From: Rotaria socialis
Lineage: Eukaryota; Rotifera; Eurotatoria; Philodinida; Philodinidae
Direction: 5' to 3'
Assembly: GCA_905331475.1 (NCBI GenBank)
Contig: CAJNYU010001479.1
Span: 1 to 64,000 of the forward strand
DNA length: 64,000 bases
The notes under the pieces are model-generated. The model saw nothing but the letters and a program-made list of their open reading frames with translations. It was not told the DNA's origin and ran no database searches. Shown in pieces: positions 1 to 12,452 of this stretch. Made by a program: the position numbers and the translations under genes. Numbering within the stretch: position 1 is the first letter of the stretch; each line of letters opens with the position of its first letter.

Positions 1-300
1 ATGACCAGCTCTACGTAGAACTCATTAAGTTGTATGCCTGCACAAAATTTCAGCTCATTCTATACAGCTAACTTCAAGATATAGCCACATGAAGTCAAGC
101 TCAATGGAAATGGTCATTTTTGGGCCTTTTCGAAAAACGATATTAAAAAATCGAGCGTTCAATATTTTTCAAAACGGCGTTCGTGAAAATTCTCAGAACT
201 TTTCCCTTCACAACATATATAAAATTTAGCAAAATCGGATGACATCGTTTGAGCAAGTTCCCTACGATTCTGGGCGTCGTTTATGTGGACTGACTCTTAT
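1..300. repeat. Degenerate noncoding repeat block (AAATTTCAGC modules)
   Basis: Contains two copies of a loose module: CACAAAATTTCAGC near position 44 and AAATTTAGCAAAATCGGATGA near 225. Each is followed by a GATAT or TTGAG block, and the first is followed by a TTGGGCC block. No long open frame. The same module recurs inverted at 37.2-37.5 kb. The nature of the element is unknown; it could be a fragment of a longer repeat cut by the window edge. Confidence 0.45.
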
Positions 301-3300
301 GACGAAAAACAAAAATGACAGTAATACGATAGAAAGATAAATATGATCGATAGAAATAAGCTAAAAAAAAGAGAAAATACCTCTCATCAACTAATTATGG
401 ATTTTCATTTGTTAATGAATACTCTTAAATTTGTTTATAAGTGCTATGGGACAGAGATTTCAATAAGTATTTAAGTAATTAATCATTTTTGGCGTCTTTG
501 ACGTTGTTTACAGAACTGAAGATATTTACAAAACAGCATTAATGATTTATTACTGCGAATCTAACGGCTGAAGGACATTAAACATTCGTTTTCAAGTTTT
601 AAAATAGAAGCAAAGCTAATTCCCATGTCAACACCGTTCTATATAAATGCGGTACAAAAGTGCTAATCTACACGAGATTTGTTTGGATACACTCGTAACC
701 ATTATTGTGTGAGGAAATTGAAAAATCTCTTTGTTCTCATGAGGTCAACATAAAGAATTTATTATGTCATGAAAAGTCTTTCCACAAATGCAATATCTTC
801 GAAAATATAATTTACTAATCAGTATTACAACATCGACACTAGATGTCGTCTGTAATCCGTTTCCAGAGTTTCATTATACTTCATATTTCTATTGAAAATC
901 AACGTTCCGGAACTCATAGATCTGCTTGATATTTTCTTACAATAAATTTTATTGTGTGGTTGTCATTGAAATTACATCTATTCAAAACACTGAATTTTTT
1001 GGTTGAGAAAGTTTTCTCCATCTCCATGTCACCTGTGATAATGCAATTGATTACTCAATTAAAATTGTTCTATTCATAAGCAACTACATATTTGATTATC
1101 GTACATTAAACAATAAACAAGGATCTAGAATATTCTTATTTCCAATTGTCTAAATATATATTTACTGTAAATGTATTCTGATATATCTAGGAGATGATTA
1201 ATTGATTTCAAATGCGTGTTAAAGGGTTAGGTCGCACTTACTCTTACTATTTAATGATAATTAATCGATACGTCAAGGAGAAAGAAAAATAAAAGTTTCT
1301 TGTTACAGTATAAATTTCTATTTATCGTAACAAGAATCTTATCGTGTTTATATCAACAAAAAGACTTCTAAATCTCGTTGTTCTTATTTTTTCGTTTGTG
1401 TCCAATAGAAAATAAAAGAGCTTCTTCTTTATTTATCTCAATCATAATCGATAGAATCAGGAGTGTTTTCATCGAAAAATCCAATTATGATTAGAACATT
1501 TATTTTATTAACAAGTAGTCTCTTGAATAGGACGATAAACAAAAAGAGCTATAAGAAGATAATTGCATCTAGTGTTCTTCTTTTTCTCATCGCAGCGATT
1601 CGTTGAGTCTAAGAGAAAGAATAGTATTTGAGAAAGCCATACATAATATGAATAGTAACAACCGCAGGAGAAAAATTCATGTAGAGCTTTAATGAAATCC
1701 TTGAGAGAAACAAATTAACTAACTCACTCATGTTTTATGACTTATAGAAGACGAAAACAGTTTAGTGGCTTTCAAAAGAAGAGAAGAAGGAAAAAACGAT
1801 GTCACGTATAATATCATAGGAAAACGGTCATTATAGTTTTGTCATAATTCATCAATTGAATTCTTCACATGCAACACTTTGAAATAAAACTTTGTCGGTA
1901 TCACGTGAAAGTTCTAACATATACGAAAAGAAACAGATTCTATCGAGGTCAACGGAAATACGATATTAAAATGATTTGCAGCCAAAAAAACTATTTCATT
2001 CTTAGCACTGTTATTCGAATTTCAACGGTAATATTCTTCGGCCAATTAAAATTATTTTTATACATCATTATAATCAATATATTCTTCTCACAACTTAGCC
2101 CTAATCCTATTACATGTTCATTTATTGTTTCTATACATTTTGTTATATTGCGCTCATTTATTTGAGATTGGATTATTCGAGCCACGTCAGTTACTTCAAT
2201 TCTTTCGTGCTCCGTTAGCCGCACTTCACTATTCAAGTTTTTTCTTAATTGCTGCATTCATTACTTTGCATTATGGTTGTTTTTATTTTCCAGTCGATGA
2301 CTTTCTTGCTCATCATCTAGACAATGTATGTCAAATTCTTTGTTTGTTACTTGAGAGTACTGCTTTAAAGATTCTATTCAGTTGAATACAATCTGTTCTT
2401 TTTTTTTCTTTTGGATTTTTCTTTTCAGATAATAAGAACTAACTAAATTAGACAATGGCTGCTTTTTAGTCAGCGTGAAAGATGAATACTTTTTAAAGGA
2501 AAAAGCCAAGCATTTAGATCGTATTTCAGGATTTGATTATTATACGTGACAAATTTCATATTTAATATTCTATTGTATGCTCCATGAAAATTGTATTACT
2601 CGCTATTCTACAGATCAAATTTTAATCCAGTAAATGTTAGAATGACAGGAAAAAAATTTCCAGCACTTCATTTATCTTAATTTGCACTTAGGACAATTAA
2701 AATTTTGATAATTTACATATGCGCCACTATTTCAGGTGGGAATTACACATTCTATGAAGGCTCGCCGAGCGGCTTAGCTCAAAATAGGAAAATATTTAAT
2801 ATGAGAATAAGTCTATCTCATGTTATCGTACGACCTCCAAATTATTGACAGTAGAAATATTAACGAACTATCTAGTCGATAGAAAAGTCTGCAATACTTT
2901 TTGTTACAGATCATTACTTTTCAGGATATTTATTATGCAAGCGCTTATATGTAGTACAAGAAAAAGAAGTAGGTTTCAATGCAATGTTTATTCAATTATG
3001 TTTTTTTACGACGAAGATATCCTATTGACATTTTACTAAAAGGATCTGAGATCTCTTTCAAATAATGTCACTCATATATGTCCAACTGCATCGTATAATC
3101 ATCGATCGTTGTTTCTAGCTAGAAGAATAGATAGACGTATTTTACTCAATAATAACGATGGATTGTCACTTTTGTCCTTTAGCGACGGTTATTGTTTTGT
3201 ACTTAAACAACAACCAATATATCGGTAATGATAATAATAAATTCGAATATATGCACGAAATCTAATTATTCATTTTTGTCTATGGAGCCTATGCATACAA

Positions 3301-5578
3301 CACATGGACCTGTAGATTAATTAGATCATTTGAATAATTCTGAATAAAAGATCATCTCCAGAGAATTAAATATTTCTGCTGGACAAAATGGCGGAGGGTG
3401 ACACGTGCGAAATACATTGAACAGCAAACAGAACTCTCAAGGTAATAAATCTAATTAATAACAACATACAATAAGATTCTTATTTATGATTTATATTTGA
3501 CGAATCAAAAAAAAAGGAAATATAATAAAGATAATCCTACCGGTAATAATGGAGAATGGCATTCATTTCTATTGTTGATTTGCCTTCAGTGGTTTATTTT
3601 ATGATACTCTTAAGCATGATTTTTCTTCTAATTAATTGTATCTTGATTGTTATGCATTGACTACAGGGATCGGCTTGTTCTATGAGAGTTTTTCTTCTAT
3701 CATGATAAATAAATTAAAAAATATGCAATGATTTGTGTGGTCTCTCAGTTTTCTATGCATGTCGTGAAAAAACCAATGCTGATATGTCCATATAAACAGT
3801 AAGAGAGAGAGAAGGGAAAAGAGCGGGATATAGAAAAATAGGGACAAATAGAAAAAAAAGATAGATGAGCTAAGTCAATCAACAACATCTCTTTTCCTGC
3901 GCAATATAACTTTCTTTTCTTCTCTTCGCTAAGCTATGTTTCGGTCTAGTTATATTTGTCCATATTGATGAAATATACATAAAGTCATCTGAGAAGACAA
4001 GAAAAATTGATGACATAACGATCATATTTGGTAATTCTCTTTCGATTAGTTTCATTGACGTAACCAACAGTACAAAAAGAAAGAAGAGCGTTGACGTGCA
4101 AGTTTAAAATGAATAAACAGAAAAAAAAGATTATCAAAATCTTGATGTCAATATGTCACTCGAAGAATTCTACAAATATGCTTGATTGAATAACAAGTAC
4201 AAAACGTGTAGCCTAGTGTTTTCTTCACATAGATAGTTAGTTCAAATCGATCTATCAACACGATGCTCTCAACAGTTTTTCTATTCATCTTATGATAACC
4301 TTGTGAGTTTGTTATAGATGACGATGACGAAGAATATCATCATTTGTGAATACAAGGATAATCGCTATCGCTGCCATCTTGAGAGAAAAGTCTAACGTTG
4401 GCCAGATGCTACCATAGTATACTCAAACATTCACAGATAGAGTAACGGAATCCTTATTCCCTGTTCGAGAAACGTACTATTACTTACTGTGAAACGTGCA
4501 AATTGAATGTTTTCTTGAGTATACGCTGATGAAGACTCACACGTCTTTCATGCCTGTTGACGTCTTTCTGGTTCTAATTGAATGATTCTTTCTTGTCGTT
4601 GTCTGTTTTTGTTTGTGTTTGCGTGTCCCTGATAGCGCGTTTGCTTAGTAGTACTAAGTGTTAACCTTTTGTCTTTTAGACGAGCAAGCAAGAGACCGTT
4701 TGGCATCAAATCGAGAAGAAGAATACAAGAGGAAAAAGAGGAAAAGGAAAAAAGAGAGAAAATACACGAGTACTAGTATACGACTAGAAAAGGAAAGAAA
4801 AACTGAAAAAAAACACAATTTATTAGCGGACCGTCGACTTGGCTTTGCCTTCTCCTTTTTTTGTCACTCTTCTATAATATATCGACTTACTGACTTTCTT
4901 TTATTGATGAAATTGTTCATCACAGTCCTTAATTGCATGCATCTACACGCACAACTTAACAAAACAAGATTGAACGTGCGATGAAGAAAAACATATTCTC
5001 CCTTATGATTAAGCACTCGTACAGATCTGATGCATTTCATTTAAAGCAGTCTCACATCATCATTCTCGGTTGATTTCCCATTAAGTTCTCATGATTACAA
5101 TGGCGGAAAACAATTCAATAATGAGATAATCGGAATAGAATATAGCTGAAAAGCTTAATCCATAGGCAATCTTTATTGTCATGTCTAATGTTCTAGTCAT
5201 CAACTCGTCCAGAAAAATGTTTGTGAGTTCTTTCTTCTCTTTTTTTACTCGAAGGATTTCTCTGTATAACATTCATTGATTCACAAGTAGGCTACATCGA
5301 ATAAAGGATGCTATACTAATCGCCGTTCGAGCGAACGATCACCATTGACTATTTGTAGCTGTAACTAAATCAGATGTGAAAGCAGAACATGCCCGTGATT
5401 CTTTTACGAATCATTGCACCTCCAGCACAAGTAACAGCTGCTTGCCATATGATTAAAATATGTGTTATCAAAATTGGAACAAAAAGAAAACAAGAAGATA
5501 TTTATGAAGGACAAATAATCTGTGTCTTTTTAAATAAATAATCAAATGTTCATAGATTCAAAAAAGAAAAAAATAATC
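301..5578. other. Stretch without a confirmed gene
   Basis: AT-rich, no ORF with convincing codon use or domain. A Lys/Arg-rich frame at 4658-4984 is low complexity. A possible coding remnant lies at 1995-2395 (listed separately). No RNA gene recognised. Confidence 0.5.
1995..2395 (-). pseudogene. Possible eroded coding remnant, charged/coiled-coil-like
   Basis: Read on the minus strand, one frame gives a charged segment containing SLKQYSQVTNKEFDIH. After two adjacent stops near 2260 the same frame resumes with MQQLRKNLNSEVRLTEHERI and continues for 88 residues. The run of Glu/Lys/Gln-rich sequence on both sides of the stops looks more like decayed coding DNA than chance. I recognise no family. 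It could equally be a random open frame in AT-rich DNA. Confidence 0.2.
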
Positions 5579-5938
5579 TTAAATTGTTGTATGACTTCTT
5601 ATAAGGTCCATATTTTGCAGTAAGCCGGTCGTTGATGTTGATGTTGACGTCGACGCTGTTTTAGCACGTGATGCAGTAATCGCTTCTTTCGCCCATGGAT
5701 CATAATGAACGACAATCACCGGCCGTGAACGTTCGTCATAAATATTTCTTATGTGTTGACGTAATCTAGAGAATGGTACGGCTGTATCAGGTGCAATTAA
5801 AAATGTTTGCCGCAATAGATAATGATCATTTAGATTTGGCTGTTCACGACGCCAACTTTGTAAGATATAAGGTGGCGGTTGCTGTTGTTCGATTTGTTGT
5901 CGAATTGCTGCTGGTGAAACAAGGGCTGTTACAGCCAT
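5579..5938 (-). CDS. Unrecognised 119-residue protein
   Basis: Codon use is clearly protein-like from the ATG at 5938 (MAVTALVSPAAIRQQIEQQQ) to the stop at 5579. The frame stays open upstream to 6109 but that extension is hydrophobic and T-rich and looks like UTR or intron, so I chose the internal ATG. The centre holds PPYILQSWRREQPNLNDHYL and a motif ending VIVVHYDPWAKEAI; the tail is a Ser/Thr repeat coded by TCA/ACA/ACG. No signal peptide or membrane segment from the chosen start. It may be the last exon of a longer gene whose upstream exons I cannot see. Function unknown. Confidence 0.55.
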   Translation of the reverse strand: MAVTALVSPAAIRQQIEQQQPPPYILQSWRREQPNLNDHYLLRQTFLIAPDTAVPFSRLRQHIRNIYDERSRPVIVVHYDPWAKEAITASRAKTASTSTSTSTTGLLQNMDLIRSHTTI

Positions 5939-6742
5939 GTGAATAAAGTAAAAAACTGCTGCGTGTGAATAAAAATGAATGACTGGCGTGTTTGAGATGG
6001 CTTCTTTAATTTTCAGAACGAGAACGGTTGTTTGTATTGAAAGAAAAGAATGAAGAGGAAAAAAAATCAAGAATATTTTTTGTTTTGCTTGCAAAGATGA
6101 AAAGTTCAAGTGAAACTTGACGTAACATTATATAGTACTAAACTCCATAGTAAAAGAATATTTTTGTTTTGTTTTGTTTATTCGAGCACTATGCTTTTAT
6201 TCGTTTACTCAAGAATCTTTTCGATGTCTTACAGGTACTCTCCGCCCATAAAAAAAATTAATTAAAAAGATTCTTTTTCTCATTTCATCCCATGAAAAAC
6301 AATGGATTTTTATGTTAATTATGTTGTTGTGAAGAAAGCGAATCATGACTATAATTACGTAGTTCTTTTTCGGATCCGTCAAAAAAAAATCATGTTCTTG
6401 TCATTTTCTTCTCACCCATACAATGCATATACACATGCTGAAGCCAATATTATCCTCATGTAAACAAACAGTTAACTACTTCGCTTTGTTTACATAGCTG
6501 ACTCCTAGCATGAACAAAAGGAGTTGTTAAAAACGATTGTTTTTTCATTATGACAAGAATGCTTCTTAAAAGTCAATATTGAGTCTATAAAGAATTGAGC
6601 AGAGAAATATTGAAATGATTTTTACAGGATAGACTCAAGTACAGAGGAGCCAGATGTCTGCTGTTAACCAATGATAATATTATATTTTTCTCGGATAAAT
6701 TATATCCTCAAGCTGATGTACTGCCGATTATGAAAAAAGGAT

Positions 6743-6778
<36 letters not shown>

Positions 6779-8832
6779 CAAAAACCACCAGAATAGAGTA
6801 AATGAACATACAAAAATTTTTAGTTTGATCTATGTTCTATGAAAGTCATTTGAAGTTTCCTAAAAATAAATACTAACTAATGGAATATTCAAAATAATAA
6901 ATATAAATTATTTTTGATGAAAAGAAAAGAAAAGAAAAGAAAGCATCTAAAATATTTCTCATGCACAACGAGCAAAATTTCTATGCCGTAAAATGTTACA
7001 CAAACACACATTATTTCTTTTGTTTTTTCTACAGTCGTTCAGATTGTGTTAACATTTAAATGAATAGTAAGATCCATATTTCTATCAATTTTGTCTTAGC
7101 TAAAGCTTTTTATGATTTCACAATGAAAATTTATTGATCACATAGAATCGATTATATTATCACAAGAAACTAATATATATATATATGACGCAATTTTGTC
7201 TTTTAGCGAATAAGTCATTCTCGTTTTCTTGCCAAGCTATGCGACGTCGAGTAATACTTTATTAAAAGCAACAGAACAGTAGAATTATTCAAGTATAAGT
7301 TGTAGAACTTCGTTTAATTATGTTTGAGAAAGAAAATTCTATAGTAATCCAATAGTCATGATGTATATTATAAGTCATCGGACATTTCTTTAGAGTTTTG
7401 CTTCACTCGCACCCTAATCGAATTTTCTATTGAAAAACGTTTCTCTTTTTCCGAACTGTTGCGCATATATTACGGATATCGATTAATTAACTTTCCTCGT
7501 AGTACATTTATCAACTCATCAGCAAGGCTATGTTTCTAAATGTGTATAATAGTACTCAAGATATTCTCTCGAGCAATCGATGATTTATGAGCAATATATG
7601 TAACATAGAAAAATATTGCTATTTACTTCTTGTAATTAAAATTTCATGCGTCTCTTAAACAGCGACGCAATTCAACAATCTGACTAATCGCTGAATCTGA
7701 AAATTTTATTTCTCATAATTAAATGCTTAGAAAATTAAAAGATTACATTTTCAAGGTATTCATCAACGAGATCGTCTCATTGTTGAATAAGTTTTCAAGA
7801 ATGTTCATAATTATTATGCTTGCTTTTCAGCTTGTTTACTTTCTGGAGAGATTGATCGATAAAGTATAAAATCGCTATGTCCGGCAGCTAATGTTTTATT
7901 TTTTGAATTGCAATATTTTTATCCTCGACTTGATATTTTACTTCTTAATCAAGACGAGAATTTGATCGTAACTGATACTATTTTATATTGAAAAAAAAAA
8001 AGAACTTGAACTTCTTCGCCTTCAGGGAAGCCCTTCAATTGATAGATCGCTTTTGTTTCGGCTCTATTTGTATTGTTCAGATTCGAACGAAGGATGAATA
8101 CCTTGAAAAGAGTTCGTGCTCTGAGCTTATTATCGCTATGTAGTTACTGCACTTGTAAGACGCTTTTCTAACGGATGATTTGGTTTCTCGAGGCAGACCA
8201 GAAAAGAAGATTGTGAACTTTTTTTTTACATAGAAACAGACATTAACAAAAGTACTTCATTGTGATTATTTCTTAGTGATAGCGTCTCTTCTCTTTAACG
8301 TCATTTTCTTATAGTCTATAAGATTTTATGTTGTTATTTTAAAAATAGAAACAAATCAAAAGACCTGAAAATTCCTACAACAAACTACTCTCAGTACAAT
8401 TCAGTATCGTCACCAAAATATTCATAGTTTATTTATATTTATATATCGCATTAAAAGTCAATTTATTTAAAATACAACTTCCCGTAATAGTAAATTTTCG
8501 ACAAAAACAAAATCTACTTTCCGATACCGGATGCTATCTGATGACAATTCTTTTTCTTTTTCTACAAATTTTATGAGTTACACCTCTGGGCCGAATCCCG
8601 GTCTGACTTGTAGTTCTCTAAATAGTGCAAGTGATTTGATATTTTGTTTTTCAGCAGCAAAATTCAACATTAGACATCCGAAGTAATAAATACTTCATCT
8701 TTGTATTTTATTATGACTTTGACAAGCAAACAAAAATAATCAATAGAAGTCATTTCATTATTTAAAAAACGACAAGATTCATATGCGAAGTTTGTATGTA
8801 CAAAAAAAAATGACAATATGAGTTTATTTTGC
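5939..8832. other. Intergenic, AT-rich, microsatellites only
   Basis: No supported gene. Holds a (TA)n run at 6746-6774, an AAAAG run near 6920-6940 and a short (TA)n at 7172-7188. Confidence 0.6.
6746..6774. repeat. (TA)n microsatellite
   Basis: Uninterrupted alternating AT dinucleotide run of about 29 bp. Confidence 0.9.
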
Positions 8833-10441
8833 TTATTGAACAAATGCAGTGAGATGACGAATGATATTATGTAAGAGATTTTTCATTGATATACGATTAA
8901 TTAAATGCTGAAAAAAGATCTTATCTAAATTAATCTGAACGATTTTTTCTTGAAGATTCGATAGTAACATAAGAAGTTCAGCTAAACGACGATATTTTGA
9001 ATTTTTCGTATATTCATTTAACATAAATAAAGCATCTTTATGATACTTTTCAATTATTAATGGATCATGAAGTTCATGTCGTTTTGCTAAATAGTACAGA
9101 GAAAAAATAATAACTATTTCTAATTTCTAATCTATGAAAACTTACGATTATTAAAAATAACTATCAATTTCATGAGCGTATATTCATTTTGATCAATAGA
9201 ATGAATCATAAATTCTTTGATCATTGATTGAAACAATTGATACGGACTATCATCATCGCCTGAATCATCAATTTCATCTGAAATATTTCAATTAAACAAC
9301 TAACTATTATTTCTCAAAAATAAAATTACTTTGATCAATAAATTTTTTCATTTCAGCCGATGTTAAAATAAATAACATCGACCATGATTGTTCAACTAAT
9401 ACTAATTGATCGAATTCATTTAGTGCTTTAAATGATGGTACTGAATAAAGCCAGCGTATTGATTCAAGTAAAACGAATGATGCTATTTCGCATAGAACTC
9501 GTGATGAATTATCTTCATCTAAAATAACAAAGTCGCATTTAAACGAAAAGAAAAATTTTTCTTTTGCGAAATTTTTACTTATTGATATTTGCGTTTCGTC
9601 ATTATTTGAAATATCCGATGATGTACTGCATTTCGATATATTAAAAGATTGTTGGGGGAGAAACATTTGAGACGCGGACCATATTGGAGACGATGTACTA
9701 AACAAAAACAAAAAAATAAATTTCTACATTCAAGTCTCTTCTATTGACGTTACGGCTTCAATAAAAACATAAAATAACAACTTACGTAATAGGTATCAAA
9801 GAAAAAAGAAACAAATAACTACTTACTTATTCATAGGTATATTTCGAAAACCAAATGGCATCATCACTTTATTAAGTGACTCTGCTACATACCCTACAGC
9901 TGGCGGTGTCCAAGATTGCACTCGAGAAACTGAAGGAGTTTGCATTACTCGTTTAGATCCATGACGTGGTATTCGTTCATTTTGTACAGCTAAAAGTACC
10001 ATTGGAATATGTTTTCATGAGTATAAAAGACACTCGAAAAAAAGCTTTTTTCTTTAATGATGAGTAAATAAATTCAACTAGCTTAGCTATTCACTCAGAT
10101 GTAAATAGCTCTCACCATTCGGTTTCATTTTGACAGCTAAACAACGTTGAAAACGGCATGCTTGACATTGATTTCGTCGGTTGACATCAACTTGGCACGC
10201 TGAATCACCTTTACATTTATATTCTAATTTGCGTCTTTCAAAAAAAAAAGAAAATAAATAAATAATATAAAATTGTAGAAAAAAAAGTCAATTTTTACCG
10301 AACACTTCTTTTAAAAAATCCGCGACAACCATCGCAGCTCATTACACCATAGTGTTTGCCACTTGCTTTATCGCCACATACTGAACATAAAGATATATTA
10401 CGACGATTTGGTGGAACAATTTGAATTGGAGATGATGACAT
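8833..10441 (-). CDS. Nuclear receptor, NR2E (tailless/PNR) type
   Basis: Seven exons: 10441-10299, 10234-10116, 9989-9827, 9697-9579, 9518-9330, 9277-9146, 9086-8833; 372 residues from the ATG at 10441. The C4 zinc-finger DNA-binding domain starts near residue 24: [15 protein letters not shown]-box [11 protein letters not shown], then a second finger with [15 protein letters not shown]. The following AVQNERIPR matches the post-finger extension of PNR/FAX-1. The ligand-binding domain includes [17 protein letters not shown]. The C-terminus [18 protein letters not shown] aligns with the FFKKTIGNVPITRLLSDM end of TLX, but the AF-2 acidic residue is Asn here. The 60-nt intron at 9578-9519 is in frame without stops. 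A splice acceptor just upstream of 10459 means an extra 5' exon is possible. The family acts as DNA-binding transcription factors, often neural or sensory. Confidence 0.85.
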
Positions 10442-10459
10442 CAATGAAGCAACGTTATC

Positions 10460-12452
10460 TAAATTCAAATAAAAAACAGAAAATTCTATATGTTGATCTC
10501 TCCAATACAGCAGGATATCGTTAATTGACCTAATTGAAGTGGCACAAACCTTATTGTCATCATTCGATTACGTTCTCACAAGGTGACCAATACTTTCAAT
10601 TAAACAAATGACACCTGCTGATCGATACTAATTCACTTTAATGTTCTTTTCTAATGTACCGCTATTATTTCACAGCTTTTCTTATTTCTCTTGAGTTACA
10701 TCACAATGTTAAATCTCGTATAGACATTTCTGTTAGCAGCTCATCGATTTGAGCAAGCTGAGAATCGAACAACAAAATTGTTTGATCCTTATGAAGTCAA
10801 GTGACGATGATCCGTAGGCTTAAGGAAAAGAAAATATTTTTCGTGTCTTAATGCGATCTTTCAACAACAATTATGTCACTTAAAAAATACAAATGGAATG
10901 CCATAACAATTATTTAAATATGTAATGAACACGCGCGCGCATCCATAGTCTAACAGACATGTTTTTATAAATGTTTTGTTTTAAAAAGCGACACAACAAT
11001 TGTGTCATCGTGTGATAAGACTTTCGTTTTTCGTGCGAAATTCTCCACCATTCCCATTTCCAGCTCATTTCTTCATGTTACGCTTCGGTAAATTGAGGAA
11101 AAAGATGGAAAATATCGATAAGCATACGATCGTAATGGAATGATCACGTTTTTTTCTTATCGAATTTTCACAGATATGAGAAGATTCTTTTTCGGTATTT
11201 CACACTGAATTAGAACGAGATAAGAACAAGTCAATGAACATTTTTGCCATGAATTTAATGAGAGCAAAAAATTCATTCACGAATCCGATTTGCGCAAATG
11301 AAATATTCAGCGGGAGAATCATAAAAACGTGTTTAAGAATCTACCCAGTAGGAGGTATTCGCATTCTCTCTATTCTCCGCTAAAATCACCCTAACTACAA
11401 ATTTCACAGTTAGTTTTTGAATTTTCGCCGCTTGCTCAGACTCTTGACTTCGATAGGGATCTAGAGTGTTTACCCCAAGAGATTCTATCGCAGGTTTCTA
11501 AAAATACTATTCTCTTAGTCAGTTGCATATTAAAATTAGCAACTCATTGTAACACCGAAAGTTTTTTAACTAACTGTTGTACAAAAAAAAGCATATCTTC
11601 CTTTCAAATCCTTGTTCAACTCATTGATATGAATATGTGTTTATATGAGAAAAATGATACTTACACATTCTTTTTAATAAAAAGAAATGATCGGCATGCA
11701 ACGAAAGCAGATTATCGAATGTATTTCGTCAATAAAACGATATGAACACTTAATTGACTATATGTCTTATGAAGAGCAAGCGGAGAAAGAGACGCGCAAC
11801 AAGAAGAGAGAGCGAGAGAGAAAATTGGTCAAATATGCAATTGAACATTAATATTTGAACCAATCGATAATAGGACTATTTAAAGAAAAACAAATTGAAC
11901 ATTTCATCCAATGAAAATGTATAATTGGCATGGAATTTTATAGAACTGTAATAACGATCTTTTTTTTCGAATATGCGCATCGAAAATTCTGGTTTAGCCA
12001 AAACAACAGTATTTCAGAGTGGCTAATTTTTCGACGGATATGTTTTTTTTTGATTGAAAATATTGAAGATTATTTTAGTTCTGTTTTTACACAATTGCCA
12101 ACCTTCAAAAGCATAAGAGAAATTAACACGCCTCACTCACCTCTAGTAGTGAGTTTTCTATCTGATTCAACATTGATGTTAGAACATACGAAGGAAAGTC
12201 TACTTGATTCGATGATGAATATCCATTTCTATCAATCGCTTTATTCATAAAACATAAATATCAAAATCATTTCATTTCATTTCTTGTCGATAGATGAAGA
12301 AAATTTCTTTACTATCTATCATTCCTTCTAGATTAAATGTCAAAGTGAGCGAATCCAATATTTAAAAAAAGCTTCGAAAGTAGCGCTCGATATAATTTGA
12401 TAATAGTTAAAAGAGGAAAATGATATAGTGTCTATGAATCAGAAGTTTAATC
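10460..12452. other. Intergenic/5' region between receptor and NCAPH
   Basis: No supported gene; divergent promoters of the two flanking genes must lie here. An open frame at 11930-12250 has Phe/Ile-rich composition and no recognisable domain. Confidence 0.5.

Noticed and set aside
4658-4984. 108-residue open frame
   Set aside because: Lys/Arg/Glu low complexity from AGA/AAG-rich DNA; no domain, no codon signature.
11930-12250. 106-residue open frame upstream of NCAPH
   Set aside because: Phe/Ile-rich composition expected of AT-rich DNA; no conserved motif.
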